Shown here: positions 15,699-23,877 of the stretch, one piece after another | How the letters are laid out: every line of letters begins with the position of its first letter | Numbering within the stretch: position 1 is the stretch's first letter | Assembly: GCA_945860295.1 (NCBI GenBank) | Contig: CAMAQH010000006.1 | Coordinates: 62,001-126,000, forward strand | Direction: 5' to 3' | Length of the DNA: 64,000 bases | Source: Prosthecobacter debontii | GTDB lineage: Bacteria; Verrucomicrobiota; Verrucomicrobiia; Verrucomicrobiales; Verrucomicrobiaceae | Program-made: the position numbers and the translations under genes | Notes under the pieces: generated by a model | The model's database searches: none | The model's input: only the letters and a program-made list of their open reading frames with translations | What the model was told of the DNA's origin: nothing

Positions 15699-16820
15699 AT
15701 GCATCTCCACATTATCGCCGGTGAAGTCAGTGGGGACACTCATGCCTCGGGCTTGATCCAGGAATTGCAGGCGCTTGATTCTTCCATGCGCTTCACCGGG
15801 CTCGGTGGGCCCCGTATGAGGCAGGTTGCCGGGCAGGGGATCACTGATTGGGTAGAGACGGCGGGGGTTGTCGGTTTGTGGGAGGTGCTAAAAATGTACT
15901 CTTATTTCAAAAAGAAACTGGAGGCCACAGTCGCCCAAGTGCTGACTGAGCAGCCCGCTGCGGTAATCTTGGTGGACTACCCTGGTTTTAATCTACGAGT
16001 GGCTAAAAAACTGCGAGCTAGCGGCTACACTGGCAAGTTGCTCTACTACATTAGCCCTCAGGTTTGGGCTTGGAAGAAGGGCCGCGTGAAGACCATGGCC
16101 AAGGTGCTGGATCTCATGATTTGCATCTTTCCCTTTGAAAAGGATTTCTATGAGCAGAGTGGCCTGCGCACTGAGTTCAGCGGGCATCCCATGGTGGATC
16201 GGGTGATCACTCTGAAGCGTGATTGGCCGCGTGAGCGCTGGCTTGTCGGCTGGTTCCCAGGCAGTCGGCTGAATGAAGTAAGCCGGCTCTTTCCCGTCAT
16301 GCTGCAAGCGGCTTATGCGATTCGGATGCAGGTGCCGCAGGTGCGATTTTGTATGTCGGCGGCCAATGAAACCCTGGCCAATGAGATGCGCCACATGGCT
16401 GATGCTGCGGGTGTGCCCGAAGCTAAAACCTGGGTGGAGACTGGCACGGTCTATGATCTCATGCAGCGCTGCCAAGTCGGCGCAGTGGCAAGTGGCACGG
16501 CTACACTTGAGGCGGCCTGCTTTGGCCTACCTTACGCTCTGGTTTATAAAGTGAATGCCGTCACCTTTGCGGTCGCGAAGATGGTCGTGAAGATCAAGAA
16601 GATCGGCATCATCAATGTGCTCGCCCAGCGTGACGTGGTTAGGGAACTCGTGCAGGGCGACCTGACGAGCGACTCCCTTGCGGCTGAAATTGTCAGCCTG
16701 TTGACCAACGATGCTCGCCGTCAGGCTCTGGAGGCTGACCTGGCCACCGTCGTGCACACTCTCGGCGAAGGTGGCGCTTACCGCCGTGCCGCCTTGGCAT
16801 TGCAGCGTGCCCTTATCTGA
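15699..16820 (+). CDS. lpxB: Lipid-A-disaccharide synthase
   Basis: A 373-residue GT19 glycosyltransferase that joins lipid X to UDP-diacylglucosamine to make the lipid A disaccharide at the inner membrane face. The N-terminus MHLHIIAGEVSGDTHASGL (residues 1-19) and GLGGPRMRQVAGQGI are diagnostic. VDYPGFNLRVAKKL, ISPQVWAWKKGR and PGSRLNEVSRLFPVM follow in the family order, and ASGTATLEAACFGLP forms the nucleotide-binding end. ATG 15699 is chosen because the family begins there; the frame is open from 15630. Its presence shows that the organism makes lipid A. The neighbour upstream is the Gfo/Idh enzyme. Confidence 0.93.
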   Translation: MHLHIIAGEVSGDTHASGLIQELQALDSSMRFTGLGGPRMRQVAGQGITDWVETAGVVGLWEVLKMYSYFKKKLEATVAQVLTEQPAAVILVDYPGFNLRVAKKLRASGYTGKLLYYISPQVWAWKKGRVKTMAKVLDLMICIFPFEKDFYEQSGLRTEFSGHPMVDRVITLKRDWPRERWLVGWFPGSRLNEVSRLFPVMLQAAYAIRMQVPQVRFCMSAANETLANEMRHMADAAGVPEAKTWVETGTVYDLMQRCQVGAVASGTATLEAACFGLPYALVYKVNAVTFAVAKMVVKIKKIGIINVLAQRDVVRELVQGDLTSDSLAAEIVSLLTNDARRQALEADLATVVHTLGEGGAYRRAALALQRALI

Positions 16821-16849
16821 CCTGAGAAAAGCATCTCATACCGGTCCAT

Positions 16850-18204
16850 TTGGCCGTAGGACTCCTGCTGCTAGGGTGGGCTATGTCGGTCAGGGCAGAT
16901 GTTTTTAGTGACGCGCTCTTCAACGAATCGAACTCTGAGGCACTGACGGCTGGTCGCAGTCAAAATGATCTCTTGCCTGAAATCTCACGGTCAATGCCCA
17001 TGCTGCATGCGGCGATCTACAATGCCGTTGAAGGTATATCCGGGTAGCATCAGATCTACAGTCATGCCGGCTACGCGGGCACCTCAGGCACCGCTTCGTC
17101 TGGGGCGTCGATGCAGGCGGCTGCGTCCTAAGCTGCTTACACGATTTTACAGGGACTTTATTCCAACCCGTCTGGCTCTTTTGGCGATCTCTATTCGAGC
17201 CAATTGAGCTAGCTGGCCGATGATCAGGCAAAGCTTGATGGCATCAACTTAGGTATCTTGGTTGCCAACGACGTTCTTAACTGGCGCAACAGCGATAGAG
17301 CCTCGAATCCCGCCCTTTACACGCCTGTCGGGAGTGTCGGATATTGGGCCACGATTGATTCTCTCAATCAAGCCGCCGAGCTACCCGGATGGGGAAACGT
17401 CGGGATCTTTGCCATCGCTGGCACGGCTGGCTACATAGGCAGTCTTGGCATGTCGAATCCTGATTACCTGACCACGAATACCTATGCCACGGACTACAAC
17501 ACCGTCAAAACTCGCGGCTCCGCCAGCGTTCCGCTGAACGTTCGCAGTGCCGCGCAAACAAATACCACATTTTTCTGGAATAGCGCAGCGGGCACGATCA
17601 CTAATGCAGGTCTATGCAACGGCGTGGCTAAGTCGGTGGTCGCGTATGGAGACCTGAATCTCGCCGATGTTGAGCGGCTCTACGCCGCGTAAATATTGCC
17701 ATGGCGGACACGGCCATCGTTACTTGGATGACTAAATTTGATGTCGATTTATGGAGTCCCGTGACTGCCATCACCAATGGCGCAGCCGATTGCAATGCAG
17801 CCACTGTTCAGGACTCGAACTGGGTTTCACTGCTCGACACGCCAAACTATCCCGCCTACTTCGCCGAGCAGGCTGCACTGGCTGCCGCTGCTGCAGGCAT
17901 CCTGAAATCCTTCGCTGGTAGTGGCTTTGCTTTCTCTCTCGGCAGTGACACGGATGGCGACGGTATTATCGACCTCACCTCGAATTTCAGCAGCCTCTTC
18001 CAAGCCCGCGATCAAGCGAACATGAGTGGCGTCTATGGCGGTACTTACATGCCGCAGGCAGGCCCTAACGCTGCCGTCTCAGGCGGTCAAATTGCGACCT
18101 TTGTTTTAAACAACAACTTCGCCGCCGTGCCGGAGCCATCCGGGCTGTTGCTCGTAATTCTAAGTGGCCTGACTTTAATGCGTCGCCGCCGTTTCAGGGC
18201 CTAA
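16850..18204 (+). pseudogene. Vanadium-dependent haloperoxidase-like/PAP2 PEP-CTERM protein, decayed
   Basis: One gene can be followed across five pieces. A signal peptide and RSMPMLHAAIYNAVEGI (16850-17044) come first, then the same frame continues through three nonsense codons, TAG 17045, TAA 17129 and TAG 17210. After TAA 17690 a 1-base loss moves it to the frame ending at 18204. The parts read like haloperoxidases: LGILVANDVLNWRNSD, YTPVGSVGYWATID, AQTNTTFFWNSAAGT, KFDVDLWSPVTAI. Vanadate-binding residues are gone: WRPVTAI has become WSPVTAI, and the SGH loop after TPNYPAY reads FAEQ. The C-terminus is a PEP-CTERM sorting tail, VPEPSGLLLVILSGLTLMRR, which an exosortase would have processed. 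Because catalytic residues and frame are both lost, this is true decay rather than sequencing error. Confidence 0.8.
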
Positions 18205-18266
18205 CATCAATTGCGAAAGCATTGAAGCGTCGCAATACCCGTAAAAGTGTTCTCGTATTATTTTGG

Positions 18267-19625
18267 ATGCCTTCTTTTCTTCACCCGCTCTGCCTTACTT
18301 TCATTGTCACATCTCTTTCTGCCGCAGTGCCCAGTTTTGAATGGGTGGCTGCAGGTGGTGGAGCCAAGAGCGACAAGACGCGCGCTGTTACATTTGATCT
18401 TGAGGGTAATGTTTTCCTGGCTGGCGAAACGACGGATGATGGCATCTTTGGTGACCAGCAACGCAGCGGTTTTGGTGGCATGGACTCTTTCTTGGCAAAG
18501 GTGTCCAAAGAAGGCCGTTTTCTTTGGGTGCGCAGCCTCGGTGGCAGCCTAGCGGATCGCGGCTATGGCGTGGCTACAGATCTTGCTGGTAATGCTTATG
18601 TAACCGGCCATTACCAGAGCATCGATGCCAAAGTGAATGGCCAAACGCTCCCAAACGCGGGTGACTACGACATCTTTGTCGCCAAGTATGATGCGCAGGG
18701 AACGCTGCAGTGGCTGCGTAGCGCCGGTGGTAAAGGTTACGATTACGGCCACGGAATTGTGGTTGATGGCAAGGGCGACATAGTCGTTACCGGAGCCGTA
18801 GCGGGCGAAGCTAAGTTTGGTGATGTCATCGTGAATGCTGCCAGCACGACGCGGCCTATTTTCTGTGCCAAATACGATGCCTCTGGCAAGCTGAAGTGGG
18901 TGAAGACCACCAGCGGCAAATTCTCTGGCAGTGGTCATGGCGTGGCGGTCGATGCACAGGATCAAATCTACATCGGCGGCAGTGGCGGTGGTGTGGGCAG
19001 CATGGATTCTGTGGTGCTTGATGGGAGCAAAGGACAGGCAGGCGTCGTTTTGAAACTCAGTCTTGCAGGCGAAGGACTCTGGTTTGCTCAATTGCCCGGC
19101 ACACCCAGCGCCGGCTTCCATGAGATCACCGCGGATGCCACCGGTCGCGTCTGGTGCGCTGGCATGTTTAAAGGTAGCGTCACACTCCCTTCCGGCCCCG
19201 TGCAGACGACAGGCGACAAAGACAACGACGGCCTACTTGCCCACTTCAGCCCAGACGGAAAACTGCAGTGGGCTCACGCTCTTCAAGGCCCTGCTACCGA
19301 CTACTGTCTCGGCGTCGCCACCGATGGCACGGGCCGCTGTTTTGTGAATGGCGAATTCTCAGAGACCTCCACCTTCGCGGGAGAAACGCACACATCTCAG
19401 GGAGCCACCGACATCTTTACGGCTGCCTTTGATGAGAAAGGCAAGATCGAGTGGTTCCTCCCCAGCGGTGGCATCAAAGGCGACAACGCCTACACCATGG
19501 CCTGGCATCCTTCTGGCAAACTCATCATCGCCGGAGCTTGCGCGGCACCAGCGAAATTTGGCGCACAGCCCATGACCTCACCCGGCGGTGCCGAGGCTTA
19601 CGGAGCTATGATAAAATTGAAGTGA
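18267..19625 (+). CDS. Secreted SBBP-repeat beta-propeller protein
   Basis: ATG 18267 gives a 452-residue exported protein starting with a signal peptide (MPSFLHPLCLTFIVTSLSAA); a TTG at 18222 would add 15 mostly basic residues. The rest is made of about seven repeats of the SBBP type: AVTFDLEGNVFLAGETTDD, GVATDLAGNAYVTGHYQ, GIVVDGKGDIVVTGAVAGE, GVAVDAQDQIYIGGSGGG, EITADATGRVWCAGMFKG, GVATDGTGRCFVNGEFSE, TMAWHPSGKLIIAGACAA. These blades make a beta-propeller. In this phylum such proteins are surface or periplasmic and of unknown function. It is separate from the haloperoxidase pseudogene, whose stop lies about 60 bases upstream. Confidence 0.8.
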   Translation: MPSFLHPLCLTFIVTSLSAAVPSFEWVAAGGGAKSDKTRAVTFDLEGNVFLAGETTDDGIFGDQQRSGFGGMDSFLAKVSKEGRFLWVRSLGGSLADRGYGVATDLAGNAYVTGHYQSIDAKVNGQTLPNAGDYDIFVAKYDAQGTLQWLRSAGGKGYDYGHGIVVDGKGDIVVTGAVAGEAKFGDVIVNAASTTRPIFCAKYDASGKLKWVKTTSGKFSGSGHGVAVDAQDQIYIGGSGGGVGSMDSVVLDGSKGQAGVVLKLSLAGEGLWFAQLPGTPSAGFHEITADATGRVWCAGMFKGSVTLPSGPVQTTGDKDNDGLLAHFSPDGKLQWAHALQGPATDYCLGVATDGTGRCFVNGEFSETSTFAGETHTSQGATDIFTAAFDEKGKIEWFLPSGGIKGDNAYTMAWHPSGKLIIAGACAAPAKFGAQPMTSPGGAEAYGAMIKLK

Positions 19626-19708
19626 AGTTCATGTCACTTTAACCATACAACGGATAAAGCACAGAGTCCACAAAGGCAGTTAGTGGGGGTCCGCTTGATG
19701 ACATCTTG

Positions 19709-22700
19709 TTATCCCAGCAGCGCCTCCAGTCGTTTCAGACTCACCGGCTGGGCGGTGCCGAGTTCCTGGGCGAAGATGGAGACGCGGTATTCCTCAAACA
19801 TCCAGCGGAAGGGTTCGTGATTGCTTGGGCGCACTTCATTCTCCCAGCCTTGGAAATCGCGGATGACCAGCGCTTTGTCGATGTCCTTGGCAGGGTTGTT
19901 CGCCGCGCGTTCAGCACGGATGTGGATGGCTTTTAAATAGCGCGGCAGGTGTTGAAGGTGGGCGTGTGGTGTAACAGCCAGCACGTTCATCGGCAGCAGC
20001 CGCAACAGATCCTGCTCCATGCCTGGGTAGCGCTTCGGGTAGGCCATGATCTTCTGCCGCCAGTCATCGCACTGCTTCAAAAGATCACGCACGCGCTGAG
20101 TCAGCACAGGTAGATCACGACGCACGGCCTCGCACAGAGTTTGAAAGCGTTTCTCCGTCAGCGGTAGCAGCGGCTCAAGCCGCAAAGCATGAGCTAGGAT
20201 GTGCTCCTGGGCCTGTGCTGAAACCGCTGCCGGGGACGCTGGGACAGACGCTTTGCTGCTAAGTTTCGCCAAGTCCTGAAAACCCAGCGCTTTCGGTGCA
20301 GGCTTCGTCGCACCATCAAAAGCACGCAGCTCTTTTTGCAGCCATGCGATGTCTTTTCCCAGCGCCATCTCAGCGAGTTTCCTCACCGCAGCAGGCGCGA
20401 CAGCAGCGGCCTCGTCGGCTTTGCGGAAGAGGCGTATGTCCACCTCACCCTCGCGCAGGCTGAGACCGGGATAGCCGAGCACCGGCACGCCGTTGATTTC
20501 CTCGATGACGATGGACTCCGGCAGATCACCGAAGGTCCAGCCGGGCAGCGCGTACTTCTCAAAGCGCGGCACCGTGCGCTCCCAGGCATCGGATTTGCGT
20601 TCCTGCTTCTGAACACTCGCGCGGATGCTATCGAGATCGCGACTGGTGATCACAGATTTATTACCCTGTGCCATCACTGCGACTCGTGGTTTCAGATGCG
20701 CGGGCACACTGTCGGCAGGCCAGTCGGTCGCGCTGACGGGGGTCGAATGAACCTGTCGCAAATGCTTGGCCAGAGCTTCCAGGAACTCCGCACGGCCCGG
20801 ATTGAACTCCCGCGCGATCTTCTTCGCTGTGGCTTCGATGGGCATGAGCGAACGGCGCATCGGCTTTGGCAAAGCGCGCAGCAGCGTTTCGATCAGCTCT
20901 TCACGCAGTCCTGGCACCATCCACTGCAACTGCCCGCTAGTCAGCGTCTCGGCGAGGGGCAGTGGGACCTGCACCGTCACGCCATCATCTTCCTGACCCG
21001 GCTTATAAGCATAGGTGATGGGCAACACGTTATTGCCCACAGATGCCTGATCGGGGAACTGCTCCAGGTCGCTAGAGAGATCGTCACCGCCCGTGAGATC
21101 ATCCTCCGCCACGCAGAGGAAGTCAGGCTCGGAACGGACACGCTCGTTCACCAGCTTGTTCAGATCGTGAATGGAGGACACGCCATGAATACGCGCTCGA
21201 TAAAACTCAAATAAATGCTCCTCAATTGCATAGACACGACTGCTGCGCACGCGGGTGAGTGCGGCTTCCAGGCGGTCACGCAGCTTTTGATTGTACGCAA
21301 AGAAGCTATGCGGGATCAGCGTCGTGCCATCTAGCAGCGCCCCACGGATGAAGAGCTGCGTGGCACCCACCGCGTCGATCTTGCCAAAATCAATCGGCTG
21401 GCGCTTCACCTCCAGCCCATGCAAAAGTAAACGCTCAGTGACGAGCACACGACCTGTCTTAGCGCTCCAGTGCGGCTCGCTGTAGCGGCGCTCCAGCAGA
21501 TGCGCGCCGAGCTCTGCCGCCCACTGCGGATCAATGCGGGCTACCGTGCGTGCGAAGAGCTGTGAGGTCTGCACGATCTCACCCGCCACGATCCACAGCG
21601 GCTGCTTCGTCTTCTCCTGGCCGGGCTTCGCATTCTTTTCGCGCCGCTCATAAAGATTGCTGCCGGGGAAGATCATCACCTCACGATTGCCGGAGGATTT
21701 GTACTGATTCCGCTCCTGCCTCATGGCGATGTGGCTCAGATGCCCAGCGAGAATGCAGCGATGCAGCGCCATCTCAGGCTCGGCAGGAGCCACAGGTCGC
21801 TTTGAGTCACGAAAAGTATCGCGTAGTTGCATCCACACATCTCGCCACTCCGTCATGCGGGTGAATGACATGAAGTTACCACGGCAAAACTTGCGCAGCG
21901 CGTTCTTGCCGCCGCGTTCCTGATCCGGCACTGCCTTCCAGATTTTCAGCAGCGTCATGAAGTCCGAGTCGGGTGAGGCAAAGGCCTTGTGCGCTGCATT
22001 CGCCATTTCCTTACGCTCTTCAGGCCGCTCACGTGGATCTGGGATGCTCAGCCCAGCGGCCAGAATGAGCATGTCATCGAGACAGCCTTCCTCACGCGCT
22101 TGCAGCAGCATCCGGCCCAGCGTCGGGTCCAGCGGCAGTGCGGCCAGTTCGCGTCCGCGCTCTGTCATCTCCTGCGTCTCGCTCAGCGCACCCAGTTCAT
22201 GCAGCAGATCATAACCCGCGCGAATAGACGCACTCACCGGCGGATTGAGAAACGGAAACGTCTCGATCTCGCCTAACTTATAGGCTTTCATTCGCAAGAT
22301 GACTTCCGCCAGGTTGCTGCGCTGGATCTCCGGCTGCGTGAAGCGTGAGCGCTTATTAAAATCCTCCTCTTCGTAAAGGCGGATGCACACCCCGTCCTGC
22401 AAACGTCCCGCACGGCCCGCGCGCTGATTCGCACTACTTTGAGAGATCGCCTCCACCGGCAGGCGCTTCGTCCGAGTGCGTGGATTGTAGTGGCTCATGC
22501 GCGCCAATCCCGTGTCCACCACATAGCGGATCCGCGGCAGTGTGATGGAGGTCTCCGCCACATTCGTGGCGATGATCACGCGCCGTCTCGGTCCGGGTGA
22601 AAACACCCGCTGCTGCTCATGCGACGCCATGCGGCCAAACAGCGCCAGCACATCAATGCCGCGCCCCAGGCGGCCATCGAGAATGTCATGCGTCTCGCGG

Positions 22701-23578
22701 ATGTCGCGCTCCGTTGGCATGAAGACCAGCACGTCGCCGTCATTCGTTTCAATCAGCACATCTTCCACCGCACTGACCGCCGCATCGATGTGAGAGGGAT
22801 CTTCATCACTGCTACCCACCGCCTGATAGCGGATGTCCACCGGATACAATCGGCCAGACACTTCAATGATCGGCGCGCCGTCAAAGTGCGCGCTAAACGC
22901 CTCCGTATCGATCGTCGCCGAGGTGACGATGAGTTTTAAGTCAGGCCGCTTCGGCAGCAATGTCTTCAGGTAGCCGAGCAGGAAGTCGATGTTCAGCGAG
23001 CGCTCGTGCGCCTCATCGAGAATGATCATCGAGTAGGCCCGCAGCATCGGATCACTCTGGATCTCCGCCAGCAGGATGCCGTCCGTCATGAATTTGATCT
23101 TCGTGTCCCGGCTCGTGTCATCGCTAAAGCGCATCTTGCAGCCCACCACGCCTCCCCAGCGCACATCCAGTTCCTCCGCCACACGGTGGGACACACTCAT
23201 CGCCGCCACGCGTCGTGGCTGCGTACAGCCGATCATCCCGCGTCCCTCGCCCAGCACCTCCAGACACATCTTCGGTAGCTGCGTCGTCTTGCCAGAGCCC
23301 GTCTCCCCCGCCAGGATCACCGCCGGATGTCCACGAATTGCCGCTAGGATGTCCTCACGGCGTGAAGTGATGGGAAGGTCGGGTGGGTAGCTGATCAAAA
23401 GGGCAGGGGTTTGCGGACACCGTCTTTGCAGTTGATCCCGAAATCCTGCAAGCCCCGTCTCTGATTCGCAGCGCCTACGGAGCGTATGTATGGCGCAGCC
23501 GACGAGTCTGTGCTTGGGCTTGGTGGCCTTCGCTGCGTTCGTAATTCCGCCTTGATGCGGTCCCCGATTCCCGATCAC
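19709..23578 (-). CDS. hrpA: ATP-dependent RNA helicase HrpA
   Basis: A DEAH-box helicase of HrpA length. Motif I is AGETGSGKTTQLPK, motif II DEAHERSLNIDFLL, motif III VTSATIDTEAF, and motif VI QSSANQRAGRAGR. The winged-helix/ratchet (HA2) and OB segments follow, then the long HrpA-only C-terminal DUF3418-type region (GYPGLSLREGEVDIRLF). HrpA unwinds RNA, and in E. coli it rescues stalled or collided ribosomes. The ORF opens at 23578, but its first roughly 55 residues come from a repeat-like segment with a hairpin. The conserved protein begins at about YPPDLPITSRREDIL (near 23395), so the true start is probably a GTG or TTG in that area. Confidence 0.9.
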   Translation of the reverse strand: MIGNRGPHQGGITNAAKATKPKHRLVGCAIHTLRRRCESETGLAGFRDQLQRRCPQTPALLISYPPDLPITSRREDILAAIRGHPAVILAGETGSGKTTQLPKMCLEVLGEGRGMIGCTQPRRVAAMSVSHRVAEELDVRWGGVVGCKMRFSDDTSRDTKIKFMTDGILLAEIQSDPMLRAYSMIILDEAHERSLNIDFLLGYLKTLLPKRPDLKLIVTSATIDTEAFSAHFDGAPIIEVSGRLYPVDIRYQAVGSSDEDPSHIDAAVSAVEDVLIETNDGDVLVFMPTERDIRETHDILDGRLGRGIDVLALFGRMASHEQQRVFSPGPRRRVIIATNVAETSITLPRIRYVVDTGLARMSHYNPRTRTKRLPVEAISQSSANQRAGRAGRLQDGVCIRLYEEEDFNKRSRFTQPEIQRSNLAEVILRMKAYKLGEIETFPFLNPPVSASIRAGYDLLHELGALSETQEMTERGRELAALPLDPTLGRMLLQAREEGCLDDMLILAAGLSIPDPRERPEERKEMANAAHKAFASPDSDFMTLLKIWKAVPDQERGGKNALRKFCRGNFMSFTRMTEWRDVWMQLRDTFRDSKRPVAPAEPEMALHRCILAGHLSHIAMRQERNQYKSSGNREVMIFPGSNLYERREKNAKPGQEKTKQPLWIVAGEIVQTSQLFARTVARIDPQWAAELGAHLLERRYSEPHWSAKTGRVLVTERLLLHGLEVKRQPIDFGKIDAVGATQLFIRGALLDGTTLIPHSFFAYNQKLRDRLEAALTRVRSSRVYAIEEHLFEFYRARIHGVSSIHDLNKLVNERVRSEPDFLCVAEDDLTGGDDLSSDLEQFPDQASVGNNVLPITYAYKPGQEDDGVTVQVPLPLAETLTSGQLQWMVPGLREELIETLLRALPKPMRRSLMPIEATAKKIAREFNPGRAEFLEALAKHLRQVHSTPVSATDWPADSVPAHLKPRVAVMAQGNKSVITSRDLDSIRASVQKQERKSDAWERTVPRFEKYALPGWTFGDLPESIVIEEINGVPVLGYPGLSLREGEVDIRLFRKADEAAAVAPAAVRKLAEMALGKDIAWLQKELRAFDGATKPAPKALGFQDLAKLSSKASVPASPAAVSAQAQEHILAHALRLEPLLPLTEKRFQTLCEAVRRDLPVLTQRVRDLLKQCDDWRQKIMAYPKRYPGMEQDLLRLLPMNVLAVTPHAHLQHLPRYLKAIHIRAERAANNPAKDIDKALVIRDFQGWENEVRPSNHEPFRWMFEEYRVSIFAQELGTAQPVSLKRLEALLG

Positions 23579-23591
23579 CGGCTAAAGCCGG
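23576..23591. repeat. Short palindromic repeat, copy 1
   Basis: CACCGGCTAAAGCCGG, containing the hairpin CCGGCT-AA-AGCCGG. A degenerate copy with two changes lies at 55325-55340. Small palindromes of this kind are dispersed between genes in many genomes; only two copies are seen here. Confidence 0.4.
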
Positions 23592-23605
23592 AACTACAAA
23601 ACGCC

Positions 23606-23761
23606 CTACCTCCGCTGCGCCGTGATCAACTCATCCAGCTTGTTCACCACCTGCTGCATTTCCGCCTGAGTCGGTGGGTCACTCACCACGAGATTGAGCG
23701 TCGCCACCGCAACCATCACCGTCTGGGCTACGGTTGGTTCAGGCGGGACATGCAAGCCCAT
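23606..23761 (-). CDS. Small hypothetical protein (51 aa)
   Basis: A short frame, MGLHVPPEPTVAQTVMVAVA..., ending QQVVNKLDELITAQRR. GGGAAAAG lies before the ATG at 23761. Composition and codon use look protein-like, and the second half (EMQQVVNKLDELITAQ) should be an amphipathic helix. The frame is also open upstream (ISATPFRREK before the Met), so this may be the tail of a broken longer gene rather than a complete small one. I recognise no family. Confidence 0.4.
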   Translation of the reverse strand: MGLHVPPEPTVAQTVMVAVATLNLVVSDPPTQAEMQQVVNKLDELITAQRR

Positions 23762-23877
23762 CTTTTCCCTTCTGAATGGCGTGGCTGATATGCAGCGTTC
23801 CTTGGCTCAAAAGCCAATTCCTATCAGAAGAAAAAATTGGTGAGAAGACCCTATCAGACTGACGGGGCGGCCAGTGC

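Noticed and set aside
17045-17692. Stop-codon recoding in the haloperoxidase gene
   Set aside because: Both TAG and TAA occur, a frameshift follows, and active-site residues are lost, so decay explains it better.
20336-21214. Plus-strand 292-codon frame inside hrpA
   Set aside because: It is opposite the conserved C-terminal half of HrpA and has no start site or motifs of its own.
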